The notes beneath the pieces are model-generated. The model did no database searches and was not told the origin of the DNA. It saw only the letters and a program-made list of their open reading frames with translations. 64,000 nt of DNA from Polynucleobacter sp. MWH-Svant-W18 (GTDB lineage: Bacteria; Pseudomonadota; Gammaproteobacteria; Burkholderiales; Burkholderiaceae), in NCBI RefSeq assembly GCF_018687495.1, contig NZ_CP061293.1:1178001-1242000 (forward strand), written 5' to 3'. Below, one piece after another: positions 47,252 through 55,903 of this stretch. Within the stretch, counting starts at the first letter, position 1; each line of letters begins with the position of its first letter. The position numbers were made by a program, and so were the translations under genes.

Positions 47252-47530
47252 ATGAATGAGCCCACCCCTCTCTCTACTGACATTGATACTGATGCCCTGA
47301 GCGCATCCCTTAAAAGGATTGCCGAGAAGATCCATTCGATCTCTGAATCTGTAAAGCAGTTAACGCAGAATCGCGTGCAGCTTGAGGGCAAAATTGAGGA
47401 TGCTCAAAAACGCGTGCAACGCATCTTGAGTCGTCTTCCAGAACAAAACGATGGTCGCCAATTAAATTTACTTGGTGAAGCTATTCCACCCACCAACGCA
47501 GAGGATGATAGTGAGCCAACAACGCATTGA
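47252..47530 (+). CDS. Small coiled-coil protein upstream of zapA (possible ZapB-like)
   Basis: 92 residues. An acidic N-terminus is followed by one long predicted coiled coil (SLKRIAEKIHSISESVKQL through KIEDAQKRVQRILSRL, about 18-68), then an acidic disordered tail. Small coiled-coil proteins occur just before zapA in many beta- and gammaproteobacteria and may act with ZapA at the Z-ring, but sequence alone does not prove that. Its last 20 bases overlap the zapA start, so translation is likely coupled. Confidence 0.75.
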   Translation: MNEPTPLSTDIDTDALSASLKRIAEKIHSISESVKQLTQNRVQLEGKIEDAQKRVQRILSRLPEQNDGRQLNLLGEAIPPTNAEDDSEPTTH

Positions 47531-47864
47531 AGTAACTCTTGCCGGTCAAAAAATTACGCTGGCGACTAGCACTGAGCATGAACCCCTCCTGCGCGCAGCC
47601 TGCGTGTTAGTAGATGAACAAATTCAATTAGCTATTGGCGGCGGTAATCGCAGCATTGAACGCGCTAGCATGATGGCCGCCCTTAAAATTGCAGGTGACT
47701 TAATTACTCTGCAAAAAAAACAAACGCAACAAGCCCCCTCTTCCAACGTGAGCCCTGATGAAGTCATTCGACTTCAGTCAGAAATTCGTGCACTCGAAGA
47801 TCAAGTGGATGCTTTGATGCAAACCCTTTCCCTGCCTGGTTCGCCAAGGCCAATAGTTCCTTGA
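47511..47864 (+). CDS. zapA: Cell-division protein ZapA
   Basis: About 117 residues from the GTG at 47511, which has AGAGG six bases upstream. An ATG at 47505 directly abuts that AGAGG and is a poorer start. ZapA crosslinks FtsZ filaments. The N-terminal IEVTLAGQKITLATSTEHEPLLRAACVLVDEQI globular part and the C-terminal coiled coil (SPDEVIRLQSEIRALEDQVDALMQTL) match the family. It is followed directly by 6S RNA, a synteny seen widely in proteobacteria. Confidence 0.9.
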   Translation: MSQQRIEVTLAGQKITLATSTEHEPLLRAACVLVDEQIQLAIGGGNRSIERASMMAALKIAGDLITLQKKQTQQAPSSNVSPDEVIRLQSEIRALEDQVDALMQTLSLPGSPRPIVP

Positions 47865-47867
47865 ACC

Positions 47868-48042
47868 GATGCGCAAGCATCCGGAACGATCTTTACCTTG
47901 TGGGCGTGAGCGTTTCGGTAGTTCACAGTGCCAACTTAGACTTGGTGACTCCCTGAACTCCTTAATGCACCCGAAACAGAGTAGCCGTTCCACCTTGAAC
48001 CTTAGGGTTCAGGATGACGGCCTAGCGGCTAAGGCGGGGAAT
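47868..48042 (+). ncRNA. ssrS: 6S RNA
   Basis: Located directly after zapA with a length near 175-180 bases. The 3' part carries the conserved 6S segment CACCTTGAACC, then TAGGGTTCAGG, then GACGGCCTAGCGGC, very close to the corresponding part of E. coli 6S (CACCUUGAACC, AGGGUUCA, ACAGCCUGCGGC). The RNA mimics an open promoter and sequesters sigma-70 RNA polymerase in stationary phase. Both ends are approximate. It runs up to three bases before the next start codon. Confidence 0.88.
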
Positions 48043-48044
48043 TC

Positions 48045-48863
48045 ATGTTACTAAGCGATATCTTGATGCTCCTCTTATGTGGGGCTATCTCTGGATTTTT
48101 AGCAGGTCTTCTTGGCATTGGTGGCGGCATGATTCTGGTGCCCTTCATGATCCTGGTATTTAATCATCTCGGATTTAGTCAATCAGTGATTGTGCATATG
48201 GCCATTGCAACTGGTATGGCTACTATTTTGTTTACTACCTCTTCTGCCATTTGGGCTCACCATAAGCATGGCTCAATTGATTGGAAGTTGGTTGCTTCAC
48301 TCAGCCCCGGAATGATTTTTGGCGGTCTTGTGGGTGGCAGTGAATTATTTGAAGCCATCAAAACCTCTTGGCTCTCTTTATTTTTCGCCATCTTTATTGT
48401 CTACACATCCATCCAGATGCTACTCAATAAAAAGCCAAAAGCAGGACGAGATCTTCCAGGACCCTTAGGCTTATTTGGCTTTGGCACATTTGCGGGCGCT
48501 CTAGCCAGCTTGGTTGGTGCAGGCGGCGCATTCATCACTATCCCATTTATGCTTTGGTGCAATGTAAAGCCCCACACCGCAATGGCCAGCTCCTCTGGCT
48601 TAGGACTACCGATTGCTGCTGCAGCGACGATTGGGTATATGTATGGTAGTTGGGGCAACCCTAATCTACCAGCTGGCTCGCTAGGCTTTGTCTATCTGCC
48701 TGCAGTCGCCTGCATTGTTGTAATTAGTATTTTCACTGCCCCTTGGGGAGCAAAGATGGCCAGAAAACTGAATGTCGCTCAACTCAAGCGTGTTTTTGGC
48801 ATCATGTTATTTTTCCTTGCAGCCTTCATGTTCAATGAAAGCCGCAAGGCGTTTGGTTTTTAA
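48045..48863 (+). CDS. TSUP (TauE/SafE) family permease
   Basis: 272 residues, about eight membrane segments in two homologous halves. Each half opens with the glycine-rich family motif (GFLAGLLGIGGGMILVP near residues 15-31 and ALASLVGAGGAFITIP near 150-165). TSUP members export sulfite or organosulfonates or move sulfoacetate. It starts at ATG with GGGGA upstream that lies in the presumed 3' end of 6S RNA. In E. coli the gene after 6S is the 5-formyl-THF cyclo-ligase, so this neighbour differs. The substrate is not determined. Confidence 0.88.
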   Translation: MLLSDILMLLLCGAISGFLAGLLGIGGGMILVPFMILVFNHLGFSQSVIVHMAIATGMATILFTTSSAIWAHHKHGSIDWKLVASLSPGMIFGGLVGGSELFEAIKTSWLSLFFAIFIVYTSIQMLLNKKPKAGRDLPGPLGLFGFGTFAGALASLVGAGGAFITIPFMLWCNVKPHTAMASSSGLGLPIAAAATIGYMYGSWGNPNLPAGSLGFVYLPAVACIVVISIFTAPWGAKMARKLNVAQLKRVFGIMLFFLAAFMFNESRKAFGF

Positions 48864-48875
48864 TACCCAACGAAA

Positions 48876-50399
48876 TTATTTAGCGTACTGCTCACGCAAA
48901 ATATTCTTCTGCACTTTACCCATTGCATTACGCGGTAGGTCGCTCACAATCTCTAAACGTTTTGGTATCTTGAAATTAGCAATCTGAGTTTTCAGAGTTG
49001 CGATCATGGAGTCAGCATTTAACTTTGCGCCGGCTTTAGGTACTACGACTGCCATCACCGCCTCACCAAAGTCTGGATGCGGAATGCCAATCACTGCACT
49101 CTCATCGACACCATCCATGTCATCGATAAAGCCTTCAATTTCTTTTGGATACACGTTGTAACCACCAGAAATAATCAAATCTTTGCTGCGACCAACAATG
49201 CAGAGATAGTCATTCGGAGCCTTGCCGCCATTAGCGTCGCCACCCCAACGTCCGACGTCACCCGTCTTAAACCAGCCGTCTTTAGTAAATTCTTCAGCGG
49301 TCTTCTCAGGCATACGCCAGTAGCCCTTGAATATATTGGGGCCCTTCACCTGAATGCTGCCAATTTCATTTACGCCACATGGCTTATTATTTTCATTTAC
49401 TACGCGAACCTTAACGCCAGGGAGAGGTAGTCCCACAGATCCGCCCACTCGCGCACCTTTGTAAGGATTGGAAACCAACATCACGGTTTCGCTCATGCCA
49501 TAACGCTCAAGAATTGGCTGACCAATAACCTCTTTGAATGAATTGAAGGTTTCTGTCAGCAACGGTGCGGATCCAGAAACAAACAAGCGCATATTGCGGG
49601 CAACTTTTTTATTGAAACCTTTATCTGCTAATAAGCGAACATAGAAGGTAGGCACGCCCATCATGACAGTTGACTGTGGCATGTGGTGAAGCAACTGTGC
49701 GATATCCAAGCGAGGCAACCAAATCATTTTGCTGCCATTGATCAAAGCGCCATGTGCTGCTACAAATAAGCCATGTACATGGAAGATTGGCAATGCATGC
49801 AATAGCACGTCGCCCTTTTTCCAGCCCCAGAACTTTTGCAAGACCTGAGCATTGCTGTAGAGGTTTTTATGGGTCAGCATTGCGCCCTTGCTACGCCCTG
49901 TAGTACCAGAGGTATACAAGATTGCTGCCAAATCATCATCTTTAGTGACGACAGTTTTAAATGAGTCGCTTAGACCAGCTGCACGCTCAAGTAAGGTACC
50001 CGTGCGGTTTTCATCCAAAGTGAAAACATGATTTGTACCTGCTTTAGATGCGACCTTGGATACCCAAGAATAATTCTTACTACTGCACACCATCACTGCA
50101 GGCTCGGCATTCTCAATGAAGTATTGGATTTCAGCAGCTTGATAAGCGGTATTGAGAGGCAAATAGACATAGCCTGCACGAATGGTAGCCAGGTACAAGA
50201 AAAGCGCCTCTGGGGATTTCTCCACTTGAACCGCGACACGAGAGCCCACAGGGAGCTTCAGGCTCTTGAGTAAATTGGCTAACTTAGCAGTTGCACCCTC
50301 TAGGTCGCCCCATGAGTAATACAAACCGTCATGCGTTTCCAATGCACAAGCTTTTTTATCTTTTGGAAAACCTTTTTCCAATACCGAGTACAAATTCAT
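48876..50399 (-). CDS. matB: Malonyl-CoA synthetase (MatB)
   Basis: 507 residues of the adenylate-forming superfamily. It activates malonate with ATP and CoA. The P-loop LYTSGTTGRSKGAMLTH, the LPIFHVHGLFVAAHGAL block, the ERYGMSETVMLVSNPY motif typical of MatB, the hinge GRSKDLIISGGYNVYP and the catalytic Lys in RNAMGKVQKN are all present. Assignment to malonate rests on similarity to MatB and on linkage with malonyl-CoA decarboxylase and a TRAP transporter. It is the last gene of that cluster, 35 bases after dctM. Confidence 0.9.
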   Translation of the reverse strand: MNLYSVLEKGFPKDKKACALETHDGLYYSWGDLEGATAKLANLLKSLKLPVGSRVAVQVEKSPEALFLYLATIRAGYVYLPLNTAYQAAEIQYFIENAEPAVMVCSSKNYSWVSKVASKAGTNHVFTLDENRTGTLLERAAGLSDSFKTVVTKDDDLAAILYTSGTTGRSKGAMLTHKNLYSNAQVLQKFWGWKKGDVLLHALPIFHVHGLFVAAHGALINGSKMIWLPRLDIAQLLHHMPQSTVMMGVPTFYVRLLADKGFNKKVARNMRLFVSGSAPLLTETFNSFKEVIGQPILERYGMSETVMLVSNPYKGARVGGSVGLPLPGVKVRVVNENNKPCGVNEIGSIQVKGPNIFKGYWRMPEKTAEEFTKDGWFKTGDVGRWGGDANGGKAPNDYLCIVGRSKDLIISGGYNVYPKEIEGFIDDMDGVDESAVIGIPHPDFGEAVMAVVVPKAGAKLNADSMIATLKTQIANFKIPKRLEIVSDLPRNAMGKVQKNILREQYAK

Positions 50400-50434
50400 G
50401 AAAATTCCTAAAGGACTTATTGATCAATATGCTT

Positions 50435-51793
50435 TCAATGCAGTTTGGCTGGGCCCATGACAAGATCAGACAATCCAGTTGCAATCTCTGGTACGAAGCA
50501 GAGCAAAACAACGGAAAGAATCATGATGATCACGAATGGGAACACACCCCAAATAATCTCGTTGAGCGAAATATCAGGAGCAATGTTTTTAATCACAAAA
50601 ATGTTGAGTCCTACTGGAGGGTGAATCAATCCAGTCTCCATCACAATCGTCATGACGACACCAAACCAGACCAAATCAAAGCCAGCAGCTCTGAGGGGTG
50701 GCAAGAAAATGGGAGCAGTCATCAAAATGATCGAAACTGGAGGCAAGAAGAAACCCAAAATCACCACCAAAGTCAGGATAGCTGCCAATAGCCCCCAACG
50801 ACCAAAGCCTAAATCAACGATGGCTTGGGCTGCAGATTGACTAAGGTGCAAATGACTCATCACATTGGAGAACAGGAGTGACATACCGATGATGAACATC
50901 AACATGGTGGACTCTTTGATCGTTGCATTCAGCAAAGGTGATAAATCTTTAACACGCCACATCTTGTAAATACCGGCGATCAAAGCAAAGGCCAGAATTG
51001 CACCAAGGCCAGCAGTTTCTGATGGCGTTGCATAACCACCATACAAGGCAATCATCACACCAATCAAGAGAACCAAAAATGGCAGTACCCGGGGCAGCGA
51101 ACTCATCTTCTGCTGCATGGTGTAGGTTTGACGCTCCAAGATTGGCTGGCGAGGCGCGCCAACTTTAACAGCCTCTAAAGCCAAGTTGTATTCCTTGCGG
51201 AAGCGGTAAACCGTATAGATCGAGAAAAACAATACCAACATCAAGCCAGGGCCAATACCAGCAAGGAACAAACGCCCCAATGATTGCTCTGCCGCAACAG
51301 AGTACAGAATCATCGTAATCGATGGTGGCAACAAAATACCTAGAGTGCCACCAGCAGCAATAATGCCTGCAGCCAAACCAGGGGAATAACCACGCTTACG
51401 CATTTCTGGAATACCTGCGCTACCAATTGCAGAGCAGGTTGCTGGGCTTGAGCCCGCCATTGCAGCAAATAAGGCGCAAGCTAACACGTTTGCCACGCCA
51501 AGGCCACCTGGAACTTTGCCTAGCCATACATGCAAAGCCTCATACAAATCTTGACCGGCACGTGAACGACCAATCGCAGCACCCTTCAAAATAAAGAGCG
51601 GAATTGAGAGCAAGGTGATACTTGCCATTTCTTCATAAACGTTTTGGGTAACCGTATCCAAAGAGGATGATGGCATGAAGAAAAACATAAAGACCACTGC
51701 AACAGAACCCAATGCAAAAGAGATTGGCATTCCTGAAAACATAATGAGTAGCGTGACTACTGCAAACAATAAACCGAGCATCATAATTGACAT
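50435..51793 (-). CDS. TRAP transporter large permease subunit (DctM/MatM type)
   Basis: 452 residues, about 12 membrane segments. DctM hallmarks include GMPISFALGSVAVVFMF, FAAMAGSSPATCSAIGSAGIPEM, LLPPSITMILYSVAAEQSLGRLF and MMETGLIHPPVGLNIFV-like sequence. It forms the Na+-coupled transport channel of a TRAP system. It is preceded by dctQ (two-base gap) and dctP, and followed by matB. The context suggests malonate import. TRAP systems for malonate (MatPQM) are known in alphaproteobacteria. Confidence 0.92.
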   Translation of the reverse strand: MSIMMLGLLFAVVTLLIMFSGMPISFALGSVAVVFMFFFMPSSSLDTVTQNVYEEMASITLLSIPLFILKGAAIGRSRAGQDLYEALHVWLGKVPGGLGVANVLACALFAAMAGSSPATCSAIGSAGIPEMRKRGYSPGLAAGIIAAGGTLGILLPPSITMILYSVAAEQSLGRLFLAGIGPGLMLVLFFSIYTVYRFRKEYNLALEAVKVGAPRQPILERQTYTMQQKMSSLPRVLPFLVLLIGVMIALYGGYATPSETAGLGAILAFALIAGIYKMWRVKDLSPLLNATIKESTMLMFIIGMSLLFSNVMSHLHLSQSAAQAIVDLGFGRWGLLAAILTLVVILGFFLPPVSIILMTAPIFLPPLRAAGFDLVWFGVVMTIVMETGLIHPPVGLNIFVIKNIAPDISLNEIIWGVFPFVIIMILSVVLLCFVPEIATGLSDLVMGPAKLH

Positions 51794-51795
51794 GC

Positions 51796-52302
51796 TTATT
51801 CCCCTTTGCCTGGATTAGATACATCTCCAAACGCTTGGAGCAAGATTTGAAATGCCAATAAGCTCATACCAATCGACATCATGATGTAAGGAATCCACAG
51901 CGGCGGGGCCCATGAAGAGGATGTGACTTGACCATCAATCCAGGCCTCATGAAACAAGGCCCACGACTTCCATGCAAAAAAGGCACAGAAGGCACAGGAA
52001 GCGATATCAATTAGCAAAATCCGCACACGATTGATAGACCTCGGCAACATGGTTGAGATTGCTGAGATTCCAACATGACCCCGTATCTCCTGAACATAGG
52101 CACCACATAGGAATGTCGCGCCCACCAAGCAAAATACAGCTGCTTCATCTTGCCAGTCTGTCGTAGCCCCAAAGAAGGCACGTGAGGCAACGCTGTAACT
52201 CAATATCACAGATGCTGCCACCAATGCTAAAGAGCCAAATAACACCATTAGCTTGTTTAATCCCGACATGAAGCGGTCGGTCGCTTGTAAAAGTTGAGTC
52301 AT
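51796..52302 (-). CDS. TRAP transporter small permease subunit (DctQ/MatQ type)
   Basis: 168 residues with four membrane segments, the size and topology of DctQ. The family motif region WQDEAAVFCLVGATFLCGAYVQEIRGHVGI (E-A ... G ... R-GHV) is clear. It scaffolds the large subunit. It is three bases after dctP and two bases before dctM, so translation of the three is tightly linked. Confidence 0.92.
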   Translation of the reverse strand: MTQLLQATDRFMSGLNKLMVLFGSLALVAASVILSYSVASRAFFGATTDWQDEAAVFCLVGATFLCGAYVQEIRGHVGISAISTMLPRSINRVRILLIDIASCAFCAFFAWKSWALFHEAWIDGQVTSSSWAPPLWIPYIMMSIGMSLLAFQILLQAFGDVSNPGKGE

Positions 52303-52305
52303 GGA

Positions 52306-53379
52306 TTAGGTCACTTTTTCTGCTGCTTTGAGTAATGCCGCACAGCTTTCATTCTTTTCGGCGTAATCCTTCCAAGCACTATCGCGCGCAATGGCTTTCC
52401 ACTTATCCACGATTGCTGTATCGATATCTGTCACCTTGCTGCCTGCTCTTGCATAAGCCAGTGCCGCTGTTTTATCATCGTCCTTGGCCTGCTCCATACC
52501 AAATTTTTCCATCTCAGCACCCGCAGCCATCAAAGCATCGCGTTGATCTTTTGGTAATGCATCAAAAATTTGTTTGGACATCATGAGTGGCTCAAGCATG
52601 AACCAATAGGATTTATTGCGGGCACTAGTAAATGCTTTTGCCAACTCTTCCAGCTTGAAAGACATGAAGCTGGTTGAAGAAGTAAATGCCGCGTCCATTG
52701 CACCGGTCTGCATGGCTGCGTAGATTTCATTGGATGGCAAAGAAATAACAGATGCGCCTGCAGCTTTGAGCATCAAATCAAATTCACGGCTACCACCACG
52801 GATTTTCATGCCCTTTACATCCTCCGGAAGGACGATTGGCTTGGATCGGCTGGCAACGCCACCCGCCTGCCAAACCCAACTGAGAATCACAATACCCTTA
52901 TCTTCTAAGATCTTGGTCAGCATGCGCCCTACTTCAGCAGTTTTCCATTTTGCAGCCTGCTCATAGCTACTCACCAGTGCTGGCATCAATCCAATATTGA
53001 GCTCAGAAACTTCACCGCCGGCATAGGGCATCGGGAACAATGAAATATCTAGAGCACCCTTACGCATTGCACTAAATTGGGCATTGGTTTTCATGAGGGA
53101 TGATCCAGGATAAACCTGAAACTTCAGCGCGCCTTTAGTGCGCTTTTCTACGGACTCAGCAAATTTACGACACAAGCGATCTCTAAAATCGCCTGCTTGA
53201 ATGGTTCCACCAGGAAACTGATGAGAAATATTTAAGGTTTTTGTGGCGCCTTGTGCATTGATATTTGGGCTATAGCCCATTACGCCAGCTAAAGGCAGCG
53301 CTGCAGAACTCGCCAACAATTGGCGGCGCAGTGCATTTGGTTTAGATGCGCCAGATCCTGAATTGAATTCATTGCTCAT
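52306..53379 (-). CDS. TRAP transporter periplasmic substrate-binding subunit (DctP/MatP type)
   Basis: 357 residues. The N-terminus has a twin-arginine-like signal (LRRQLLASSAALPLAGV, about residues 17-33), suggesting Tat export of a folded protein; many DctP proteins instead use Sec. The mature part follows DctP order: LNISHQFPGGTIQAGDFRDR, KFQVYPGSSLMKTNAQFSAMRKGALDIS, LPEDVKGMKIRGG, and LPSNEIYAAMQTGAMDAAF with the conserved Arg that binds a carboxylate. It is probably the malonate-capturing protein. It begins the TRAP set 175 bases after the decarboxylase gene. Confidence 0.9.
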   Translation of the reverse strand: MSNEFNSGSGASKPNALRRQLLASSAALPLAGVMGYSPNINAQGATKTLNISHQFPGGTIQAGDFRDRLCRKFAESVEKRTKGALKFQVYPGSSLMKTNAQFSAMRKGALDISLFPMPYAGGEVSELNIGLMPALVSSYEQAAKWKTAEVGRMLTKILEDKGIVILSWVWQAGGVASRSKPIVLPEDVKGMKIRGGSREFDLMLKAAGASVISLPSNEIYAAMQTGAMDAAFTSSTSFMSFKLEELAKAFTSARNKSYWFMLEPLMMSKQIFDALPKDQRDALMAAGAEMEKFGMEQAKDDDKTAALAYARAGSKVTDIDTAIVDKWKAIARDSAWKDYAEKNESCAALLKAAEKVT

Positions 53380-53554
53380 ATTGATCTCCTAATTTCTTGT
53401 CTTTATATTTATTCAAACTACTTATAAATTGCCGGATCTTAGCGCCCAGCTTCTTTGTTTTCATTCTAAAGCGAATACTCTATGAATTCTGCTTTAGAAC
53501 ATCTCCTCCAGCTATATATTGCTTAAACTGCTTTAAATCTTACTTTCATCCCCA

Positions 53555-54859
53555 TCAAGGTGCCATTAAACGACCAACTGCACGCGAATAATCAATTTCA
53601 CCCTGTGTAAATCGCTCATGATTCTCCTCAACTGCGGAGAGATCATACAAATAGTTCACCATCAGCGCAGCAGATTGACGCAATCCCTTGCGGGAGAGAT
53701 CAGCAGCCCAGTTAATCTGATGCAGTCTTGCGCCATTACCTAAATGGAATTTGGCTACTGGATTACCGTTGCGGCCTGCAGACCCTAATCCAAGATAAAT
53801 ACTTGCCAAACTTAGCAAAGCATTTTTTTCTTTTTCAGTTGCATTATCTGGATGCCATCCACCACTCAATCTCTCCGTCCAAGAGCGATTAGCTAAACCC
53901 AAGGCTTCTAGAGCTTGCTCCTTAGCAACCCGAATCGCTGGCTTCAGTTGAGCGCCCGCTTTATCTGGACCAAGATCAGCACCGGCAGCAACCCAGTCAA
54001 TAAAACCTGGAATTGGTGACAAGGTTACAAAGGTTTTTAATCCTGGAAATTCAGCATGCAACTTTTCAGCAACGCGCTTAATTAAAAAGTTACCCATCGA
54101 AACACCACGCAAACCAGGCTCGCAGTTACTGATCGAGTAAAACGCAGCAACCTTATAGTTTGTAGTTTGATGAACAGTCTCTGCTTTCTTATCGACCAAC
54201 GGAGTAATTACCGCAGGAATATCTGGCAGCAAGGCTACTTCAACAAAGATTAATGGCTCATTAGGTAATTGCGGATGGAAAAATGCAAAGCATCTACGAT
54301 CAGGCTGGAGGCGGCGGCGCAGGTCATCCCAACCATCAATCGCATGCACCGCTTCATGCTGAATCAGCTTCTCCAAAATCTCTGCAGGAGACTTCCAATC
54401 AACCTGATGCATCTTTAAGAAACCAGGATTGAACCAGGAAGATAGTAAGTGCCGTAAATCAAAATCTACGGCCGTTAATTCAGGTTGCTTTTCAAGAAGC
54501 GCTAATAGATCACGACGCATTGCCACAAGAGCAGCAGTGCCATTGGTGGCACGATTTAAGCGACGGAATAACTCTTGTCTTGGTGGCTCAGCAACACGTT
54601 GTAACTTAATATAGTTTCTGGCGTTGGCTTCTGCGGAAAAATTTTGTGCTGCAGCCATCACTGCTGCTGGATCCGGATTGAGTTTTTGAAATAAGAATGT
54701 GAAAAACTTCGCGTGCTGATCTTTTGACAACTTGCGGTAATTGTTAATCACTTCATCTGCCATGCTGACAGCATTAGACTCCCCTCGCTCAGATATCAAG
54801 CGATTCACTGCGCCGGTAAGGCGAGATAAGTAACGGGCTTTTGCTAACTTTTCAAGCAT
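53555..54859 (-). CDS. matA: Malonyl-CoA decarboxylase
   Basis: 434 residues. It converts malonyl-CoA to acetyl-CoA and CO2. A helical N-terminal domain (about 1-120) is followed by the acetyltransferase-like catalytic domain, with HEAVHAIDGWDDLRRRL, RRCFAFFHPQLPNEPLIFVEVAL, FYSISNCEPGLRGVSMGNFLIK and TFVTLSPIPGF, the last holding the catalytic Ser. With MatB and the TRAP system it completes malonate catabolism. It is the first structural gene after lysR, preceded by a long palindrome (54944-54970). Confidence 0.93.
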   Translation of the reverse strand: MLEKLAKARYLSRLTGAVNRLISERGESNAVSMADEVINNYRKLSKDQHAKFFTFLFQKLNPDPAAVMAAAQNFSAEANARNYIKLQRVAEPPRQELFRRLNRATNGTAALVAMRRDLLALLEKQPELTAVDFDLRHLLSSWFNPGFLKMHQVDWKSPAEILEKLIQHEAVHAIDGWDDLRRRLQPDRRCFAFFHPQLPNEPLIFVEVALLPDIPAVITPLVDKKAETVHQTTNYKVAAFYSISNCEPGLRGVSMGNFLIKRVAEKLHAEFPGLKTFVTLSPIPGFIDWVAAGADLGPDKAGAQLKPAIRVAKEQALEALGLANRSWTERLSGGWHPDNATEKEKNALLSLASIYLGLGSAGRNGNPVAKFHLGNGARLHQINWAADLSRKGLRQSAALMVNYLYDLSAVEENHERFTQGEIDYSRAVGRLMAP

Positions 54860-54943
54860 GTAGATCTCTTTAAAAAATCAGTCCGTAAATAGACCAATTC
54901 AATTTATTACCGCTTGATGTCAGAATCAATTAACGCAGATTCA

Positions 54944-54970
54944 TATTCATTAACTTTAAGTTAATGAATA
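54944..54970. promoter_or_regulatory. 27-base perfect palindrome upstream of malonyl-CoA decarboxylase
   Basis: TATTCATTAACTT (54944-54956), a one-base centre, then AAGTTAATGAATA (54958-54970): 13-base perfect arms. It lies 85 bases before the decarboxylase ATG and 21 bases after the LysR stop. AT-richness and lack of a U-run argue against a terminator. It contains T-N11-A LysR-type spacing (as most such palindromes would), and is the best candidate operator for the malonate genes. Confidence 0.6.
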
Positions 54971-54990
54971 TTAGCAAAGTTTTGGAGTGC

Positions 54991-55899
54991 TTAATTATTA
55001 TTGCGTTGCAACATACGGGTTTCAGCCGCTAAGGCTAAAACATTGGGGTTGGCTTCATTAGCCTGAAGGTACATAAGGGCAATATGCTGAAAGACCTGAT
55101 ATTTTGGCATTAGAGGGGTGAAGTCTAGAGCATCGCCCATTAAAGCCTTGACTCTTCCAGGCAGCAGCGACCTTCCCAAATCACCCGAAACCATATTCAT
55201 CAGGGAAAAAATATCGCCTACTTTCATCACAACACTCGGCTCAAAACCAGCCAAGCGAAAGGCCTCGTAAAAACCTGCAGTCGTTGCGAAACCGTCCTGC
55301 AAGGTCATAAATTTCTCATCTTTGTATTCAGATAAATCAACACTGGATTGCAAGGGTTTACTTTTCTTCGATGAAGCCAAATACAGTTGATCCTCAAACA
55401 AGGGAACTACCTGCACCCCCTCTGGCAAATTTTCTGAGGGAACTGCAATGACTATCGCATCTACCGCCCCTTCTGATAACTTCTTCATGAGATCTTCATT
55501 CGAACCCAGATACAAATCAATATCCAATTCAGGCCTACGAATTTTGGTACCCATAATCAATCGCGGAATGATGTTGGCCGTTAGGGAATACATCGAGCCT
55601 AAGCGAATTTGACTGCTCTCAACGCCTGCTTTAGCTCTCGCCTTCTTGAGAATGCGCTCCATATCTCCCAGCCACTCGCTACTGGCTTCAGCCAGATAAA
55701 GCGCTGCAGGCAAAGGCTTCAGTTGCCGCCCTTCCTTAACGAATAAAGGACATGCAATGCCGACCTCTAAAGAATGAAGCGCCTTGTGAATGCTGACTGC
55801 GCTTAAGTGCAACTCATCGGCAGTTTTGGTGAGACTTCCAGTCCTCACAAAAGAGCACAGAATCTCCAGCTTACGAAGGGTGAGTTCTTCGTTCAGCAT
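54991..55899 (-). CDS. LysR-family transcriptional regulator, probably of malonate genes
   Basis: 302 residues. The N-terminal winged HTH (LRKLEILCSFVRTGSLTKTADELHLSAVSIHKALHSLE) is followed by a LysR substrate-binding domain (SSQIRLGSMYSLTANIIPRLI onward). It is on the same strand as the malonate cluster and directly upstream of it, an unusual co-directional arrangement for LysR genes, four bases after lgt. Known malonate regulators include GntR and LysR (MdcR) types. Malonate or malonyl-CoA as inducer is inferred. Confidence 0.85.
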   Translation of the reverse strand: MLNEELTLRKLEILCSFVRTGSLTKTADELHLSAVSIHKALHSLEVGIACPLFVKEGRQLKPLPAALYLAEASSEWLGDMERILKKARAKAGVESSQIRLGSMYSLTANIIPRLIMGTKIRRPELDIDLYLGSNEDLMKKLSEGAVDAIVIAVPSENLPEGVQVVPLFEDQLYLASSKKSKPLQSSVDLSEYKDEKFMTLQDGFATTAGFYEAFRLAGFEPSVVMKVGDIFSLMNMVSGDLGRSLLPGRVKALMGDALDFTPLMPKYQVFQHIALMYLQANEANPNVLALAAETRMLQRNNN

Positions 55900-55903
55900 C
55901 AGC

